Translations under genes and position numbers: made by a program
Notes under the pieces: model-generated
What the model was told of the DNA's origin: nothing
The model's input: only the letters and a program-made list of their open reading frames with translations
Database searches by the model: none
Part shown: positions 19,874 to 30,188 of the stretch, piece by piece
How the letters are laid out: every line of letters begins with the position of its first letter
Position numbering within the stretch: position 1 is the first letter of the stretch
From: Fictibacillus phosphorivorans
Lineage (GTDB): Bacteria; Bacillota; Bacilli; Bacillales; Fictibacillaceae
NCBI RefSeq assembly: GCF_023715845.1
Contig: NZ_JAMBOR010000001.1
Span: 62,001 to 126,000 of the forward strand
DNA: 64,000 nucleotides
Direction of reading: 5' to 3'

Positions 19874-22510
19874 ATGAAGACGTTGACTTCAGCTCAAGTT
19901 AGACAAATGTTCCTCGATTTTTTCCAAGAAAAAGGCCATCGTGTTGAACCGAGTGCTTCACTCGTTCCACATGAAGATCCGACTTTGCTTTGGATCAACA
20001 GTGGTGTAGCTACACTTAAGAAATACTTCGACGGTCGTGTGATTCCTGATAATCCACGCATCACAAATGCTCAAAAATCAATCCGTACAAACGATATCGA
20101 AAACGTCGGAATCACAGCAAGACATCATACTTTCTTTGAAATGCTAGGAAACTTTTCGATTGGTGATTATTTTAAAGAGGAAGCGATCCTTTGGGCATGG
20201 GAGTTCTTAACGAGTGAAAAATGGATCGGGTTTGATCCAGAGAAGCTTTCTGTTACCATCCATCCTGAAGATGATGAAGCTTTTGACATTTGGACAAAAC
20301 AAGTAGGACTTCCTGAAGAGCGTATCATTCGTTTGGAGGGGAATTTCTGGGATATTGGAGAAGGCCCAAGTGGACCGAATACGGAGATCTTTTACGACCG
20401 TGGAGAGTCTTATGGAAACGATCCATCAGATCCTGAATTATATCCTGGCGGAGAGAATGAAAGATACCTTGAAGTATGGAATCTTGTATTTTCTCAGTTT
20501 AACCATAATCCAGACGGCACGTACACTCCGCTGCCAAAGAAGAACATCGATACAGGTATGGGATTAGAGAGAATGGTATCTGTTATTCAAGATACAAAGA
20601 CGAACTTTGAAACGGATCTTTTTCTTCCAATCATCAAAGAAACAGAGAAACTTTCAAATACGTCTTATGGACAAAGCCCTGAAAGTGATACCGCATTTAA
20701 AGTTATCGCAGACCATATTCGTACGGTAAGCTTTGCGATTGGCGATAATGCACTTCCTTCAAATGAAGGAAGAGGTTACATCTTAAGAAGATTGATCAGA
20801 AGAGCAATTCGTTTTGCTAAAAAGATCAACATCAATAAGCCTTTCATGTATGAATTAGTACCGACTGTTTCGGATATCATGGTTGATTTCTATCCAGAAG
20901 TGAAAGAAAAAGTACCATTTATCCAAAAAGTTGTGAAAACAGAAGAAGAACGTTTCCATGAAACGATTAACGAAGGCTTAGCGATTCTAGAAGATGTCAT
21001 CTCAAAAGAAAAATCAGAGAACAATCTTGTGATTTCTGGTAAAGATGCATTTAAGCTTTATGATACATTTGGATTCCCATTTGAATTAACACAAGAATAT
21101 GCAGCTGAAAATGGGATGGAAGTTGATCAAGAAGGTTTTGAATCTGAAATGAAAGCTCAGCGCGAACGTGCACGTGCTGCAAGACAAGAAGTTGACAGCA
21201 TGCAGGTTCAAAGCGGTGTTCTTTCAGACATCACGGTGAAAAGTGAATTTACAGGTTATGAGTCTCTGAGCGGAGAAGCAAGAATCCTTGAAGTCCTGCA
21301 AAAAGGCGAGCGAGTTTCCATGGTCTCAGAAGGGGACGAGGCACAAGTTATCCTTGATGAAACGCCATTTTATGCGGAAAGCGGAGGCCAGATCGCTGAT
21401 ACAGGAACGATTACAGGAAATAACCTTCAATTGCTAGTGAAAGATGTACAAAAAGCTCCGAACGGACAAAATCTGCATACGGTAAGTGTAGAAAAAGGTG
21501 TATTAGAAAATAATATGCAAGTCTCCGTAGTGGTCGATCGAGATACACGTGCCAAAGTAGTGAAAAACCATACAGCTACGCATTTGCTTCATCAGGCATT
21601 GAAAGATGTACTAGGAACACATGTCAATCAAGCGGGTTCACTTGTTGAAGAAGGCAGACTGCGTTTTGACTTTACTCACTTTGGAAGTATCTCTGCAGAT
21701 GAGCTAGAGAAAATTGAAGAGATTGTAAATGAAAAAGTGTGGGCGAACATTCCTGTTGAAAAAATGGTGAAAAACATTGACGAAGCAAAAGCTATGGGAG
21801 CAATGGCCCTTTTTGGAGAAAAATACGGTGAGACCGTTCGTGTAGTCAAAGTAGGAGATTACAGCTTGGAGTTATGTGGCGGATGTCATGTGAACAACAC
21901 GGCTGAGATCGGATTGTTTAAAATCGTATCAGAATCAGGAATCGGTGCTGGTACAAGACGTATTGAAGCAGTAACCGGAGAAGCAGCTTATCGATTGATG
22001 AATGGCCAAGTTCAGTTGTTAAAAAATACTGCTGCAAAACTAAAAACAAATCTTAAGGATGTTCCTCAGCGTATTGATGCTCTGAACGAACAAATTCGAG
22101 AGCTGCAAAAAGAGAAAGAATCCTTAACAGCAAAACTTGGAAACCTTGAAGCAGGAAGTCTCGTTGACGAAGTGCAAACGATTAACGGAGTATCCGTAAT
22201 CGCGAAAAAAGTGAGTGCTTCTGATATGAATGGTTTACGTTCGATCGTGGATGACCTAAAGAACAAACTTCAGAGCGGAATCGTTATTTTAGGTGCTGAA
22301 AACCAAGGGAAAGTAAATATTGTTGCTGGGGTTACAAAAGATTTAGTATCAAAAGGATACCATGCAGGCAACCTTGTTAAAGAAGTCGCTGTTCGTTGCG
22401 GCGGTGGCGGTGGCGGTCGTCCGGACATGGCACAAGCAGGCGGAAAAGACCCTGCAAAGTTAGAAGAAGGCATAGATTCTGCAGTTGAATTGATTAAAAC
22501 GGTTTCCTAA
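19874..22510 (+). CDS. alaS: Alanyl-tRNA synthetase
   Basis: AlaS charges tRNA-Ala and edits Ser and Gly. The 878-residue length equals that of B. subtilis AlaS. The class II core begins [23 protein letters not shown] with [12 protein letters not shown]. The editing domain shows [11 protein letters not shown] near residue 565 and the CGGCHV metal motif near residue 667. A C-terminal domain with [17 protein letters not shown] ends the protein. ATG 19874 is chosen because AGAAGGAG (19856-19863) is 10 bases away; ATG 19865 would be too close. Expression is set by the T-box leader. Confidence 0.97.
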   Translation: MKTLTSAQVRQMFLDFFQEKGHRVEPSASLVPHEDPTLLWINSGVATLKKYFDGRVIPDNPRITNAQKSIRTNDIENVGITARHHTFFEMLGNFSIGDYFKEEAILWAWEFLTSEKWIGFDPEKLSVTIHPEDDEAFDIWTKQVGLPEERIIRLEGNFWDIGEGPSGPNTEIFYDRGESYGNDPSDPELYPGGENERYLEVWNLVFSQFNHNPDGTYTPLPKKNIDTGMGLERMVSVIQDTKTNFETDLFLPIIKETEKLSNTSYGQSPESDTAFKVIADHIRTVSFAIGDNALPSNEGRGYILRRLIRRAIRFAKKININKPFMYELVPTVSDIMVDFYPEVKEKVPFIQKVVKTEEERFHETINEGLAILEDVISKEKSENNLVISGKDAFKLYDTFGFPFELTQEYAAENGMEVDQEGFESEMKAQRERARAARQEVDSMQVQSGVLSDITVKSEFTGYESLSGEARILEVLQKGERVSMVSEGDEAQVILDETPFYAESGGQIADTGTITGNNLQLLVKDVQKAPNGQNLHTVSVEKGVLENNMQVSVVVDRDTRAKVVKNHTATHLLHQALKDVLGTHVNQAGSLVEEGRLRFDFTHFGSISADELEKIEEIVNEKVWANIPVEKMVKNIDEAKAMGAMALFGEKYGETVRVVKVGDYSLELCGGCHVNNTAEIGLFKIVSESGIGAGTRRIEAVTGEAAYRLMNGQVQLLKNTAAKLKTNLKDVPQRIDALNEQIRELQKEKESLTAKLGNLEAGSLVDEVQTINGVSVIAKKVSASDMNGLRSIVDDLKNKLQSGIVILGAENQGKVNIVAGVTKDLVSKGYHAGNLVKEVAVRCGGGGGGRPDMAQAGGKDPAKLEEGIDSAVELIKTVS

Positions 22511-22588
22511 GCGTTCATCTATCATGTACAATAGAGAAAATAACTAATTTGTCCCTTAAGGGAGATCTTCAGAAAGAGGTGTTCGCAA

Positions 22589-22867
22589 GTGAGTTCAATG
22601 GACAAGACGATGAAGTTTAATTTCAACGAAGATGATGCATATAAGACAAATGTTGAAACTGTCCTGTTTTCTGTATATGACGCCCTGCAGGATAAAGGCT
22701 ACAATCCGATCAACCAGATTGTTGGTTATTTGCTCTCAGGTGATCCGGCATATATTCCGCGTCACAATGATGCGAGAAGTATAATCCGTAAACTTGAGCG
22801 GGACGAGCTTATCGAAGAGCTCGTAAAATCTTACCTTTTAAACCAAAAAGAAGGAAGCAGTCGTTAA
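22589..22867 (+). CDS. IreB family regulatory protein (YrzL)
   Basis: The 92-residue UPF0297/IreB protein starts at GTG 22589 behind AGAAAGAGGTG. It contains [23 protein letters not shown] and a C-terminal [17 protein letters not shown] segment. In Enterococcus, IreB is a small substrate of the Ser/Thr kinase IreK and controls cephalosporin resistance; in Bacillus the role is unclear. Its stop overlaps the ruvX start (TAATG), so it is the first gene of an ireB-ruvX-yrzB operon. Confidence 0.92.
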   Translation: MSSMDKTMKFNFNEDDAYKTNVETVLFSVYDALQDKGYNPINQIVGYLLSGDPAYIPRHNDARSIIRKLERDELIEELVKSYLLNQKEGSSR

Positions 22868-23295
22868 TGACAAGAATACTTGGATTGGACGTCGGTACAA
22901 AAACGATTGGTGTTGCTGTATCAGACCTGCTTGGCTGGACAGCACAAGGCGTAGAAACAATCAGAAGGCGTCCTAACCATCCTGAAGAAGACTTAAAAAG
23001 AATTCAAGAACTGATTTCAGAGTATGAAATCGGCACAGTGGTGATCGGCCTGCCAAAGAATATGAACGGTTCGATCGGCCCCAGCGGTGAGGCTTGCCAA
23101 AACTTTGCGAAAGAAATTGAAAGTCTTACTGGTCTTTCGGTTATCCTATGGGATGAGAGGCTGACAACAATGGCAGCTGAACGTACTCTTATATCCGCTG
23201 ATGTAAGCAGAAAGAAACGTAAGCAGGTCATTGATAAACTAGCTGCTGTTATCATTCTGCAAGGATATATGGATAGCCAAAAAAATAAAAATTGA
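22867..23295 (+). CDS. ruvX: Holliday junction resolvase-like RuvX/YqgF (YrrK)
   Basis: The 142-residue protein has the RNase H-like fold marks [17 protein letters not shown] at the start and [10 protein letters not shown] near residue 97. It ends with [14 protein letters not shown]. YqgF proteins process pre-16S rRNA in E. coli, and a resolvase role has also been proposed. The start ATG overlaps the stop of the previous gene by one base, which indicates translational coupling. yrzB follows 12 bases later. Confidence 0.93.
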   Translation: MTRILGLDVGTKTIGVAVSDLLGWTAQGVETIRRRPNHPEEDLKRIQELISEYEIGTVVIGLPKNMNGSIGPSGEACQNFAKEIESLTGLSVILWDERLTTMAAERTLISADVSRKKRKQVIDKLAAVIILQGYMDSQKNKN

Positions 23296-23307
23296 GGTGA
23301 GCCTATA

Positions 23308-23607
23308 ATGGCAAAAGAAGAACGCGAGCGTATTATTATTCCGGATGAGAACGGTGATGAAAACCTGTTTGAAGTACTCTTCAAATTTGATGTTGACCAG
23401 ACTGGAAAATCATACATGGTAACTATTCCTGTATCTGATTCTGAAGATGACGATACGGATGAAGTAGAAGTATTCCCTTTCCGTTATGAAGAAAAGGGAG
23501 AAGCAGATGATGATCTTGCTTTATTCCCTCTTGAAACGGACGAAGAGTGGGATATGATCGAGGAAATGCTAAATACGTTCCAAGATGATGAGTACGAAAC
23601 GGAATAA
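23308..23607 (+). CDS. DUF1292 acidic protein YrzB
   Basis: The 99-residue protein is highly acidic (many D/E in DSEDDDTDEVEVFPF and at the C-terminus). It carries the DUF1292 pattern ERIIIPDENGDENLFEVLFKFDVDQTGKSYM. Its function is unknown. It is the last gene of the ireB-ruvX-yrzB operon, as in B. subtilis. GAGGTGAGCC precedes the ATG. Confidence 0.92.
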   Translation: MAKEERERIIIPDENGDENLFEVLFKFDVDQTGKSYMVTIPVSDSEDDDTDEVEVFPFRYEEKGEADDDLALFPLETDEEWDMIEEMLNTFQDDEYETE

Positions 23608-23613
23608 TTGTAA

Positions 23614-23645
23614 GATGGCTGCCATATTATTGGCAGCTTTTTTGT
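23614..23645 (+). terminator. Terminator after yrzB
   Basis: GGCTGCC (23617-23623) pairs with GGCAGCT (23632-23638) and a T tract follows. Confidence 0.85.
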
Positions 23646-23689
23646 GCTTTTTTCGCGATTACTTTGTGATTACATTGGAGGTTTTGGAA

Positions 23690-23815
23690 GTAGTTGATTT
23701 CCGCTCCAGGTTGCATGCTTTCCTCGGGGAGCCTCCTGCCGCTTTGCGCCATTAGGAGTCTCCACCTGATTGTTCGTCCCGCAGGAGTCGGCCACCTTAC
23801 GCTCCAATCAACTTG
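23690..23815. repeat. Palindromic GC-rich intergenic repeat of about 125 bp
   Basis: The ends are inverted (GTTGATT at 23693-23699, AATCAAC at 23806-23812), each next to CGCTCCA (23702-23708 and 23800-23806). The inside is GC-rich and self-complementary in part (TCCTGCCG against the CGCAGGA region). It resembles a repeat that I recognise from many Bacillaceae genomes. No promoter or coding sense is evident. Confidence 0.65.
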
Positions 23816-24017
23816 CATCGATGTTCAGAAAATGCCCAATGCAGTGAACCTTTAGAAGAAATAAAATCATTTCGTAGCAATCTAAAATTTATTCTTTACT
23901 TAACTAAACATGTGTTAGGATGACTCTTCGAGGGTTATCCTATTTTTGTTATTACTGCTAATCTCGACAATTTCTGCAAGCGAAAGTATAATTAAACAGA
24001 TGGAAGGGGGAAAAAGG

Positions 24018-25145
24018 ATGATACAACTCCAGTCTTCTGGGAATTACATAGATAATAAGAAAAAGAAACGTAAAAAATCCATCATTTTAACTATAGTTGC
24101 TTTGTTTGTAACAGTGATTGTCCTTGCGGCTGGAATTCTATATTTTTACTATAATAAGAATTTGGGAGCAATGGATTCAGCGAATAAAGAGAGTGTCACT
24201 GTTGAGATTCCAATCGGCTCTAATGCTGAGAGTATCGGAGAAGAGCTAGAGGAAAAAGGAGTTATTAACAGCGGAAAGTTCTTTAAACTGTATACACGTG
24301 TTACGGGAGAAGGCAATTTTCAAGCAGGAGTTTATCAACTGTCTCCATCCATGAACCTTACCGAAATTATCGCTGCTCTTAAAGAAGGGAAGTTATTTAA
24401 AAAACCAGAACTCACTTTAACCATTCCAGAAGGGTATAATGTTCCTCAAATTGCTGGAGAAATAAGTACAAAAACAGGTTATAAAAAAGAAGAAGTTTTA
24501 AAAGTGATGAAGGGCCGAACTTTCTTAAAAGAGCTGTCTAAAAAATATAAGAATATACCAGATGATATTTACAAAGAGGGACTCTATTATCCGTTAGAAG
24601 GATTCTTGTTTCCTGCGACCTATGATTTTGACAAAAAGAAGCCTGAGTTGAAAGATATCGTAGATAAAATGGTTGAACAGTCTTCAATTGTTATTGCTAA
24701 GTATGAGAGTGACATGAAGAAAAGCGGATATTCAGTATTTGAAACCATTACGTTAGCTTCTCTTATTGAAGAAGAGTCTCAACGTGAAGAGGATCGAAAA
24801 AAAATCTCGGGTGTTTTTCATAATAGATTAGATCAAGATATGAAGTTGGATTCTGACCCAACGGTTAAATATGCTAGAAAAGATTTTGGTGTACAGGTTT
24901 TATATGAGCACCTTAAAGTCGATTCTCCTTATAATACGTACCGCTATAAAGGAATTCCTATTGGTCCTATTGCATCTCCAGGAGAAAAGTCAATTGAAGC
25001 TGCCTTAAAGCCCGTTAAGATGGAAGAACTATTCTTCTATGCAAGACCGAACGGAGAAGTGATCTATACGAAAACCCTGCAAGAACACCATGCCATTTAC
25101 CAGAAATATAAAGATGAATGGAAAGTATGGCATAAAGAGCAGTAA
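24018..25145 (+). CDS. mltG: Endolytic murein transglycosylase MltG (YrrL)
   Basis: MltG cuts nascent glycan strands at the membrane and may release the growing strand. The 375-residue protein has a basic N-terminus with one membrane helix (residues about 20-43). A LysM-like subdomain (VEIPIGSNAESIGEELEEKGVI) follows. The YceG domain has the catalytic glutamate in LASLIEEESQ near residue 250, and GIPIGPIASPGEKSIEAAL lies near residue 310. The start ATG 24018 follows GGAAGGGGG with 7-base spacing; an upstream frame to 23946 has no RBS. The gene stands alone with its own terminator. Confidence 0.93.
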   Translation: MIQLQSSGNYIDNKKKKRKKSIILTIVALFVTVIVLAAGILYFYYNKNLGAMDSANKESVTVEIPIGSNAESIGEELEEKGVINSGKFFKLYTRVTGEGNFQAGVYQLSPSMNLTEIIAALKEGKLFKKPELTLTIPEGYNVPQIAGEISTKTGYKKEEVLKVMKGRTFLKELSKKYKNIPDDIYKEGLYYPLEGFLFPATYDFDKKKPELKDIVDKMVEQSSIVIAKYESDMKKSGYSVFETITLASLIEEESQREEDRKKISGVFHNRLDQDMKLDSDPTVKYARKDFGVQVLYEHLKVDSPYNTYRYKGIPIGPIASPGEKSIEAALKPVKMEELFFYARPNGEVIYTKTLQEHHAIYQKYKDEWKVWHKEQ

Positions 25146-25154
25146 TGTTTTATG

Positions 25155-25182
25155 AGGATACTGACATATAGTATCCTTTTTA
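25155..25182 (+). terminator. Terminator after mltG
   Basis: AGGATACT pairs with AGTATCCT and T's follow. Confidence 0.8.
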
Positions 25183-25277
25183 TAATGTTTTCAATGATAG
25201 GTAATATCCTGGCCTCTCGCCTTCACAAAAAGATTATGTTACAATATACCGGGTTAGTGTGAAGGAGGCGTGTTACT

Positions 25278-25922
25278 TTGGTCTCAAATAGTGTGAACCA
25301 ATATCTAGAAAATTTAATCCCTACACGCTCTGAACATCTTTTAAAAATGGAGCAATATGCGAAAGAGCATGATGTACCGATCATGGAATTATCAGGTATG
25401 GAGACCTTATTATCTTATATCAGGATTAAATCCCCTAAACGAATTCTCGAAGTGGGTACAGCAATCGGTTATTCTGCTATAAGGATGGCTCTTGCGAATG
25501 AGACGTCCGAAATAGTAAGTATTGAAAGAGATGAAGAACGGTACAATATAGCAAAAGAAAACGTAAACGCACTAGGACTCAATGATAGAATAACCTTATT
25601 GCTTGGTGATGCGAATGAATTACAGAGTCAAGTAGAACAATATGCATCATATGATTTTATCTTTATCGATGCAGCAAAAGGGCAGTATCAAAACTTTTTT
25701 GATCATTATTCTGCAATGCTGTCACAAGACGGTATGATCATTACAGATAACGTACTCTTTAGGGGCTATGTCGCGGATGAAAAAGGCTTAGAGAGCAGAA
25801 GGCTGCGTTCTCTCGTGAAAAAAATTAGAAGCTTTAATGAATATATCATGCAGCATCCTGATTATTATTCTTCAATCTTGCCGGTAGGAGATGGTATGAT
25901 GGTGAGCATACGAAAAACCTAA
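25278..25922 (+). CDS. trmR: tRNA 5-hydroxyuridine methyltransferase TrmR (YrrM)
   Basis: This 214-residue SAM-dependent O-methyltransferase has [14 protein letters not shown] near residue 59, [16 protein letters not shown] near residue 132, and ITDNVLFRG near 157. In B. subtilis YrrM (TrmR) methylates ho5U34 of tRNA to mo5U. The start is read as TTG 25278 because AAGGAGG (25262-25268) stands 9 bases before it; GTG 25293 is the alternative. In B. subtilis yrrM is followed by yrrN and yrrO (trhP1/trhP2), which make the ho5U substrate. Here udk follows directly, 28 bases away. Confidence 0.9.
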   Translation: MVSNSVNQYLENLIPTRSEHLLKMEQYAKEHDVPIMELSGMETLLSYIRIKSPKRILEVGTAIGYSAIRMALANETSEIVSIERDEERYNIAKENVNALGLNDRITLLLGDANELQSQVEQYASYDFIFIDAAKGQYQNFFDHYSAMLSQDGMIITDNVLFRGYVADEKGLESRRLRSLVKKIRSFNEYIMQHPDYYSSILPVGDGMMVSIRKT

Positions 25923-25950
25923 AGGTAGAGTAGTTTGGAGGAGTAGTAAA

Positions 25951-26592
25951 ATGGCACAAAAACCTATCGTAATTGGGGTTGCAGGCGGGTCCGGATCAGG
26001 TAAAACAACGGTAGCGAAAGAGATCTATAGGCAGTTTGCGAATCAGTCGATCCTTATTATTGAGCAGGATGCTTATTATAAAGACCAATCTGAGAAGTCA
26101 ATGGAAGAGCGGTTGAATACGAATTATGATCATCCACTCGCTTTTGATAACGATCTATTGATCCAGCATATTCAATCACTTCTTGCCTATGAATCGATTG
26201 AAAAACCTGTGTACGACTATACAGCACATACAAGAAGTGATAAAATTATCCCAGTTGATGCTAAAGATGTCATTATATTGGAAGGTATACTTATACTCGA
26301 AGATGAGCGTTTACGTGATTTGATGGACATAAAGTTATTTGTCGACACTGATGCTGATGTACGAATCATCAGAAGAATGGTCCGTGACATACGTGACCGA
26401 GGCAGAACTTTAGAATCAGTAATCGATCAATATACTTCAGTGGTGCGACCGATGCATAATCAGTTTATCGAACCTACAAAAAGGTACGCAGACATTATTA
26501 TCCCAGAAGGCGGTCAAAACCGTGTTGCAATAGATTTGATGGTTACAAAAATAAAAACCATTTTAGAAGAGAAAGCATTATTGAAAAAATGA
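25951..26592 (+). CDS. udk: Uridine kinase
   Basis: Udk phosphorylates uridine and cytidine in pyrimidine salvage. The 213-residue protein has the P-loop [18 protein letters not shown] near residue 9, the YYKDQ and NYDHPLAFD segments near residue 40-60, and [11 protein letters not shown] near residue 87. Length and motifs fit the bacterial enzyme. GGAGGAG precedes ATG 25951. It ends in a terminator that overlaps the stop region. Confidence 0.96.
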   Translation: MAQKPIVIGVAGGSGSGKTTVAKEIYRQFANQSILIIEQDAYYKDQSEKSMEERLNTNYDHPLAFDNDLLIQHIQSLLAYESIEKPVYDYTAHTRSDKIIPVDAKDVIILEGILILEDERLRDLMDIKLFVDTDADVRIIRRMVRDIRDRGRTLESVIDQYTSVVRPMHNQFIEPTKRYADIIIPEGGQNRVAIDLMVTKIKTILEEKALLKK

Positions 26593-26612
26593 GGAACTCT
26601 CCTCATTTTTTC
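26588..26612 (+). terminator. Terminator at the end of udk
   Basis: ATGAGGA pairs with TCCTCAT and T's follow; the left arm lies in the last codons of udk. Confidence 0.75.
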
Positions 26613-26739
26613 GGTATACTTGGGTAATCTTTTCTTTAAACGGCATGGCATTCAACTATTGTCCTATTTTTTATACATACCCTGCCGGAATTTTCATATA
26701 ACGTAACAAGGGTACTGATTATTGAAGGAGTGAATAAAC

Positions 26740-27216
26740 ATGGCAGACGAGAAAAAACACTATATGACATTAGAAGGTAAGCAAAAATTAGAAAACGAAT
26801 TGGAATATTTAAAAACAGAACGCAGAAAAGAAGTTGTTGAAAGAATAAAAGTAGCAAGAAGCTTCGGTGACCTTTCTGAGAACTCTGAGTATGATGCTGC
26901 AAAGGACGAGCAAGCGTTTGTAGAGGCGCGTATTGTTCAATTAGAAAAGATGATTCGTGATTCAGTGATTATAGAAGATAATAAAGACCAATCTGATAAC
27001 GTTTCCATTGGGAAATCTGTTAAGTTTAAAGAGCTTCCTGATGGGGATGAAGAGACCTATGTTATCGTTGGAAGTGCTGAAGCAGATCCGTTTGAAGGTA
27101 AAATTTCTAACGATTCTCCAATGGCTAAAAGTTTGTTAGGTAAAAAACCAGGTGACAAGGTCTCTGTTCAAACACCTGGCGGAGAAATCAACGTAGTTAT
27201 TCTTGAAGTAAAATAA
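26740..27216 (+). CDS. greA: Transcription elongation factor GreA
   Basis: GreA rescues backtracked RNA polymerase by stimulating transcript cleavage. The 158-residue product has the N-terminal coiled coil with the acidic tip ([20 protein letters not shown] near residue 40-58) and the C-terminal FKBP-like domain ([25 protein letters not shown]). GAAGGAGTG precedes ATG 26740. A strong terminator follows. Confidence 0.97.
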   Translation: MADEKKHYMTLEGKQKLENELEYLKTERRKEVVERIKVARSFGDLSENSEYDAAKDEQAFVEARIVQLEKMIRDSVIIEDNKDQSDNVSIGKSVKFKELPDGDEETYVIVGSAEADPFEGKISNDSPMAKSLLGKKPGDKVSVQTPGGEINVVILEVK

Positions 27217-27230
27217 ATGAATGAACGTGA

Positions 27231-27283
27231 AGAAAGGGGCTGACTCAAAAGTGTAAAAACTTTTGAGTTTAAGCCCCTTTTTT
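27231..27283 (+). terminator. Terminator after greA
   Basis: A long stem pairs AAAGGGGC...ACTCAAAAGT with ACTTTTGAGT...GCCCCTTTTTT. Confidence 0.85.
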
Positions 27284-27484
27284 ATATGAACCGAAGGGGA
27301 AAAGTGGAATGAATCAAAACCAGATACGTGCTGGTTTGTAAAATAACAGATTATAAGAACACGTACCGTGAAAACTCCATTTAGATCTTTGATCCAAAAA
27401 AGAAGGCTGACAGGGTTCACCCTCAACAGCTGTTGTTTAAGAAGGTAGAGATGAGGCGAAAATGTGGTTAGGGAGGTGACCACA

Positions 27485-29245
27485 TTGTTATCTCGTAAAA
27501 GAACAATCGCTGCAGGTGTGATCATATTAATATCTATTATCGGTCTGATCTACCGTTTAGCAGATATACAGCTTATTTCAACCAAATCCTTTTCAAAAAA
27601 CCATGTAAATTTAATTGAAGAAAGTGTAAACCAGCGGACTCACCGTTTTACGATTAATGATGGGAGAGGCTATTTTCTAGACCGCAATGGTGAACTGCTT
27701 TCTACAGATGTAGAACCTCAAGTTGTTGTGTTCCCCAGTCTCTATACAAAGGACTGGCCAGTAAACACAATATCAAATATCCTTCACATTCCCTCGGAAA
27801 GAATAGAAAATATGATTTTAAGCATGAAAAAACCTGCTGCTTTAATGCTTCCTAAAGAGCTGACTCTTCAGCAGATGAATCAGATTAATGAATTAGAAAT
27901 CCCGGGCTTGTATGCACAGCTTGTCACCAAAAGAAAACCTCTTCCTTTTGCAAATCATGTGATCGGGGCTGTCGGAGAAGACCCGGATTTAATAAAGGAA
28001 AAGTATAGAGATAAATTAGAAAAAGGAACCATAAGCACATCAACCAAAACCGGTAAAAATGGTATGCAATTTACGTTTGATCCTTTTTTGATTTCTGAAG
28101 GTGAAACGCAGTTTATTTATCATGTAGACAGGCAAGGTAATCCTTTATTTGGACTGGATGTTAAATATCGTGCACAGACAAATCCGCTGTACCCTTTACA
28201 TGTGACAACAACTATTGATAAAAAAATGCAAGAAGCTGTGGAAAAATATTTGAGTGAGCATGAACTTGAAGCAGGAGGCGCTGTATTGCTTGATGTAGAA
28301 ACGAGTGAACTTCTTGCAATGGCGAGCCGGCCAGTATTTAATAGTGAGACGATCTATAAACACGAAAACAAGATGACTAGTCATCAAATTCCTGGTTCAA
28401 TCTTTAAGATAGTAACAGCTGCCGCTTCAATTGAGAAAAACAAGGTTCAAAACGATACACTTTATGATTGTAATGTAAACATCTATGGAAAAGAAGATGA
28501 AAGAAAGTTAGGTATGTTAAATTTTGAGGATAGTTTTGCCCAAAGCTGCAATAAGACATTTGGCGATCTCGCCAATGAAATGGCTGGGGAAGATCCTGAT
28601 TTTATTGAAGATTATGCTTCTAAACTAGGTCTTCTTGATCTAAATGGGTGGAGAGGACAAATCTACCACTATGATGACTTTTCACATTTTTATCAGGAAG
28701 AACGAGGACAGATCAGAAATTCTAATAAAAAGATTCAGGATTATCAATCACCACTCGCCATATCTCAGACCGCCATCGGGCAGCTGGATGTCAAAATTAC
28801 TCCGCTAGCAGCTGCTAATATGATGGCTACTATTGCAAGGGGAGGTGAATGGTCGGAAGTTAAAGCTGCTAAATCAGTGAATTTTGCCAACGGTACGGAA
28901 TTGGTCGCATTTAAAGACCATATGGGCCAAAAGGATTCGCTGTCGCCTTATACGATCATGAGGCTGCAATCTTTACTGGTTAAAACGGTAAGGGATGAAA
29001 AAGGGACAGGGCACACTTTGCAATCACTTCCTTTTCAAGTAGCGGGGAAGACGGGAACAGCACAGAAGGGTGATAAATCGAACGTTTTTAATAAATGGTT
29101 CGCAGGTTATTTTCCAGCGGACAAACCTAAATTTGCTTTAGTCGTAGTGGATATGAAACACGGTACACTTAACCGAACGATGTCTGTTTATGCTGATATC
29201 GCAAAGAGAGTTATGGAGATTTCAGACAGCCAAGAAGAAGATTGA
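27485..29245 (+). CDS. pbpI: Class B penicillin-binding protein PbpI (YrrR)
   Basis: This 586-residue transpeptidase cross-links peptidoglycan. One N-terminal membrane anchor covers about residues 8-28. A dimerisation domain follows, then the transpeptidase domain with SIFK near residue 305, SCN near 354 and KTGTAQ near 521. The start is TTG 27485, because AGGGAGGTG at 27469-27477 is 7 bases upstream; the in-frame GTG at 27464 has no such site. The greA-pbpI-yrrS order matches B. subtilis, where pbpI is a sigma-F-linked vegetative/spore PBP. Confidence 0.92.
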   Translation: MLSRKRTIAAGVIILISIIGLIYRLADIQLISTKSFSKNHVNLIEESVNQRTHRFTINDGRGYFLDRNGELLSTDVEPQVVVFPSLYTKDWPVNTISNILHIPSERIENMILSMKKPAALMLPKELTLQQMNQINELEIPGLYAQLVTKRKPLPFANHVIGAVGEDPDLIKEKYRDKLEKGTISTSTKTGKNGMQFTFDPFLISEGETQFIYHVDRQGNPLFGLDVKYRAQTNPLYPLHVTTTIDKKMQEAVEKYLSEHELEAGGAVLLDVETSELLAMASRPVFNSETIYKHENKMTSHQIPGSIFKIVTAAASIEKNKVQNDTLYDCNVNIYGKEDERKLGMLNFEDSFAQSCNKTFGDLANEMAGEDPDFIEDYASKLGLLDLNGWRGQIYHYDDFSHFYQEERGQIRNSNKKIQDYQSPLAISQTAIGQLDVKITPLAAANMMATIARGGEWSEVKAAKSVNFANGTELVAFKDHMGQKDSLSPYTIMRLQSLLVKTVRDEKGTGHTLQSLPFQVAGKTGTAQKGDKSNVFNKWFAGYFPADKPKFALVVVDMKHGTLNRTMSVYADIAKRVMEISDSQEED

Positions 29246-29324
29246 GAGAATAAGAAGGAAAAAGTGTTCCAATCAGGAAGCTCATGGTAAAATAGAATGA
29301 GCTTATTTACTGGGGGAGGATAAC

Positions 29325-29933
29325 ATGAAACGAAATCAGCGCTATGAATCGAGATTAGAAAAGCGAAAACAAAATCGATTTCTGAACATAGCTATCGGGT
29401 TGGTATTTTTGCTTATTGTTGTGGTTGCGTTCAATCTTTTCTCTGGTGATGATAATAAAACGGCCTCAACATCAGATAGTGAACAAACGGAGAGCAATCA
29501 GGGAACAAAAGAAGAAGATTCTTCGATTGAAATGGAATCAGATAAAGGGGATCAGAATAGTTCTTCTGATGAGTCTGAAAATCAGAAAGAAGATACAGAA
29601 ACAAATACAGAAGAAACTCCACCTGATAGTGAAACACCAGAAGGCGGAGGTCCTGAAGGTCCTTGGTCACCAATCGGAACTTCACAAACTGAACCTCATC
29701 AGAAATCATATGACTCACAGTCTCAAGACTGGAAAGAGATGGTTCAGGCACTTTCTTACGCTACAAACATCCCAGAAGATCAAATGACCATCTTCTGGCT
29801 TGGAAATGGCGGAGGTCCTGATCTATCAAAAGGAACGGTACAATCTAAAACGGAAAAGGTTAAATACGATGTGGTTCTGCAATGGATTCCTGAAAAGGGA
29901 TGGCAGCCAACTAGTGTAACCCAAGTTCAATAA
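29325..29933 (+). CDS. yrrS: YrrS-like membrane protein (DUF1510)
   Basis: The 202-residue protein has a basic N-terminus and one membrane helix (residues about 22-40). A long acidic, Ser/Glu-rich extracellular linker (residues 45-105) follows. The C-terminal DUF1510 domain includes PEGPWSPIGTSQTEPH and YDVVLQWIPEKGWQPTSV. The function is unknown. The neighbour is the PBP gene pbpI, 79 bases upstream, as in B. subtilis, which hints at a cell-wall role. Confidence 0.9.
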   Translation: MKRNQRYESRLEKRKQNRFLNIAIGLVFLLIVVVAFNLFSGDDNKTASTSDSEQTESNQGTKEEDSSIEMESDKGDQNSSSDESENQKEDTETNTEETPPDSETPEGGGPEGPWSPIGTSQTEPHQKSYDSQSQDWKEMVQALSYATNIPEDQMTIFWLGNGGGPDLSKGTVQSKTEKVKYDVVLQWIPEKGWQPTSVTQVQ

Positions 29934-29942
29934 AGATAATTT

Positions 29943-29976
29943 AGACAACCTGCTCCAATAAGGTTGTCTTTTTTTC
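29943..29976 (+). terminator. Terminator after yrrS
   Basis: AGACAACC pairs with GGTTGTCT and T's follow. Confidence 0.85.
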
Positions 29977-30188
29977 GTCTTATATTACAAACAAGCACAC
30001 TTTCTCAATTCGGAATAAATCGTTTTGCTGGTGCCACTATATGGGTTATAAATTTTAACAAAAAATGAATCATTTACAGGTGTATACATTTGATAATATT
30101 ACGAAATTGTGGTAATTTGGAACCTGTAATCATTTAATTCATAGTATGTTGATAGGAATAATATATTTTAATATTTGGAGTGACTAAA

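Noticed and set aside
27284-27464. Spacer between greA and pbpI as a possible RNA gene or small gene
   Set aside because: Only short frames and no clear structure after the greA terminator; purine-rich run near 27450 is just the approach to the pbpI RBS.
29978-30188. SAM or other riboswitch in front of yrrT
   Set aside because: No S-box motifs or terminator are visible; the operon is better explained by CymR-type control.
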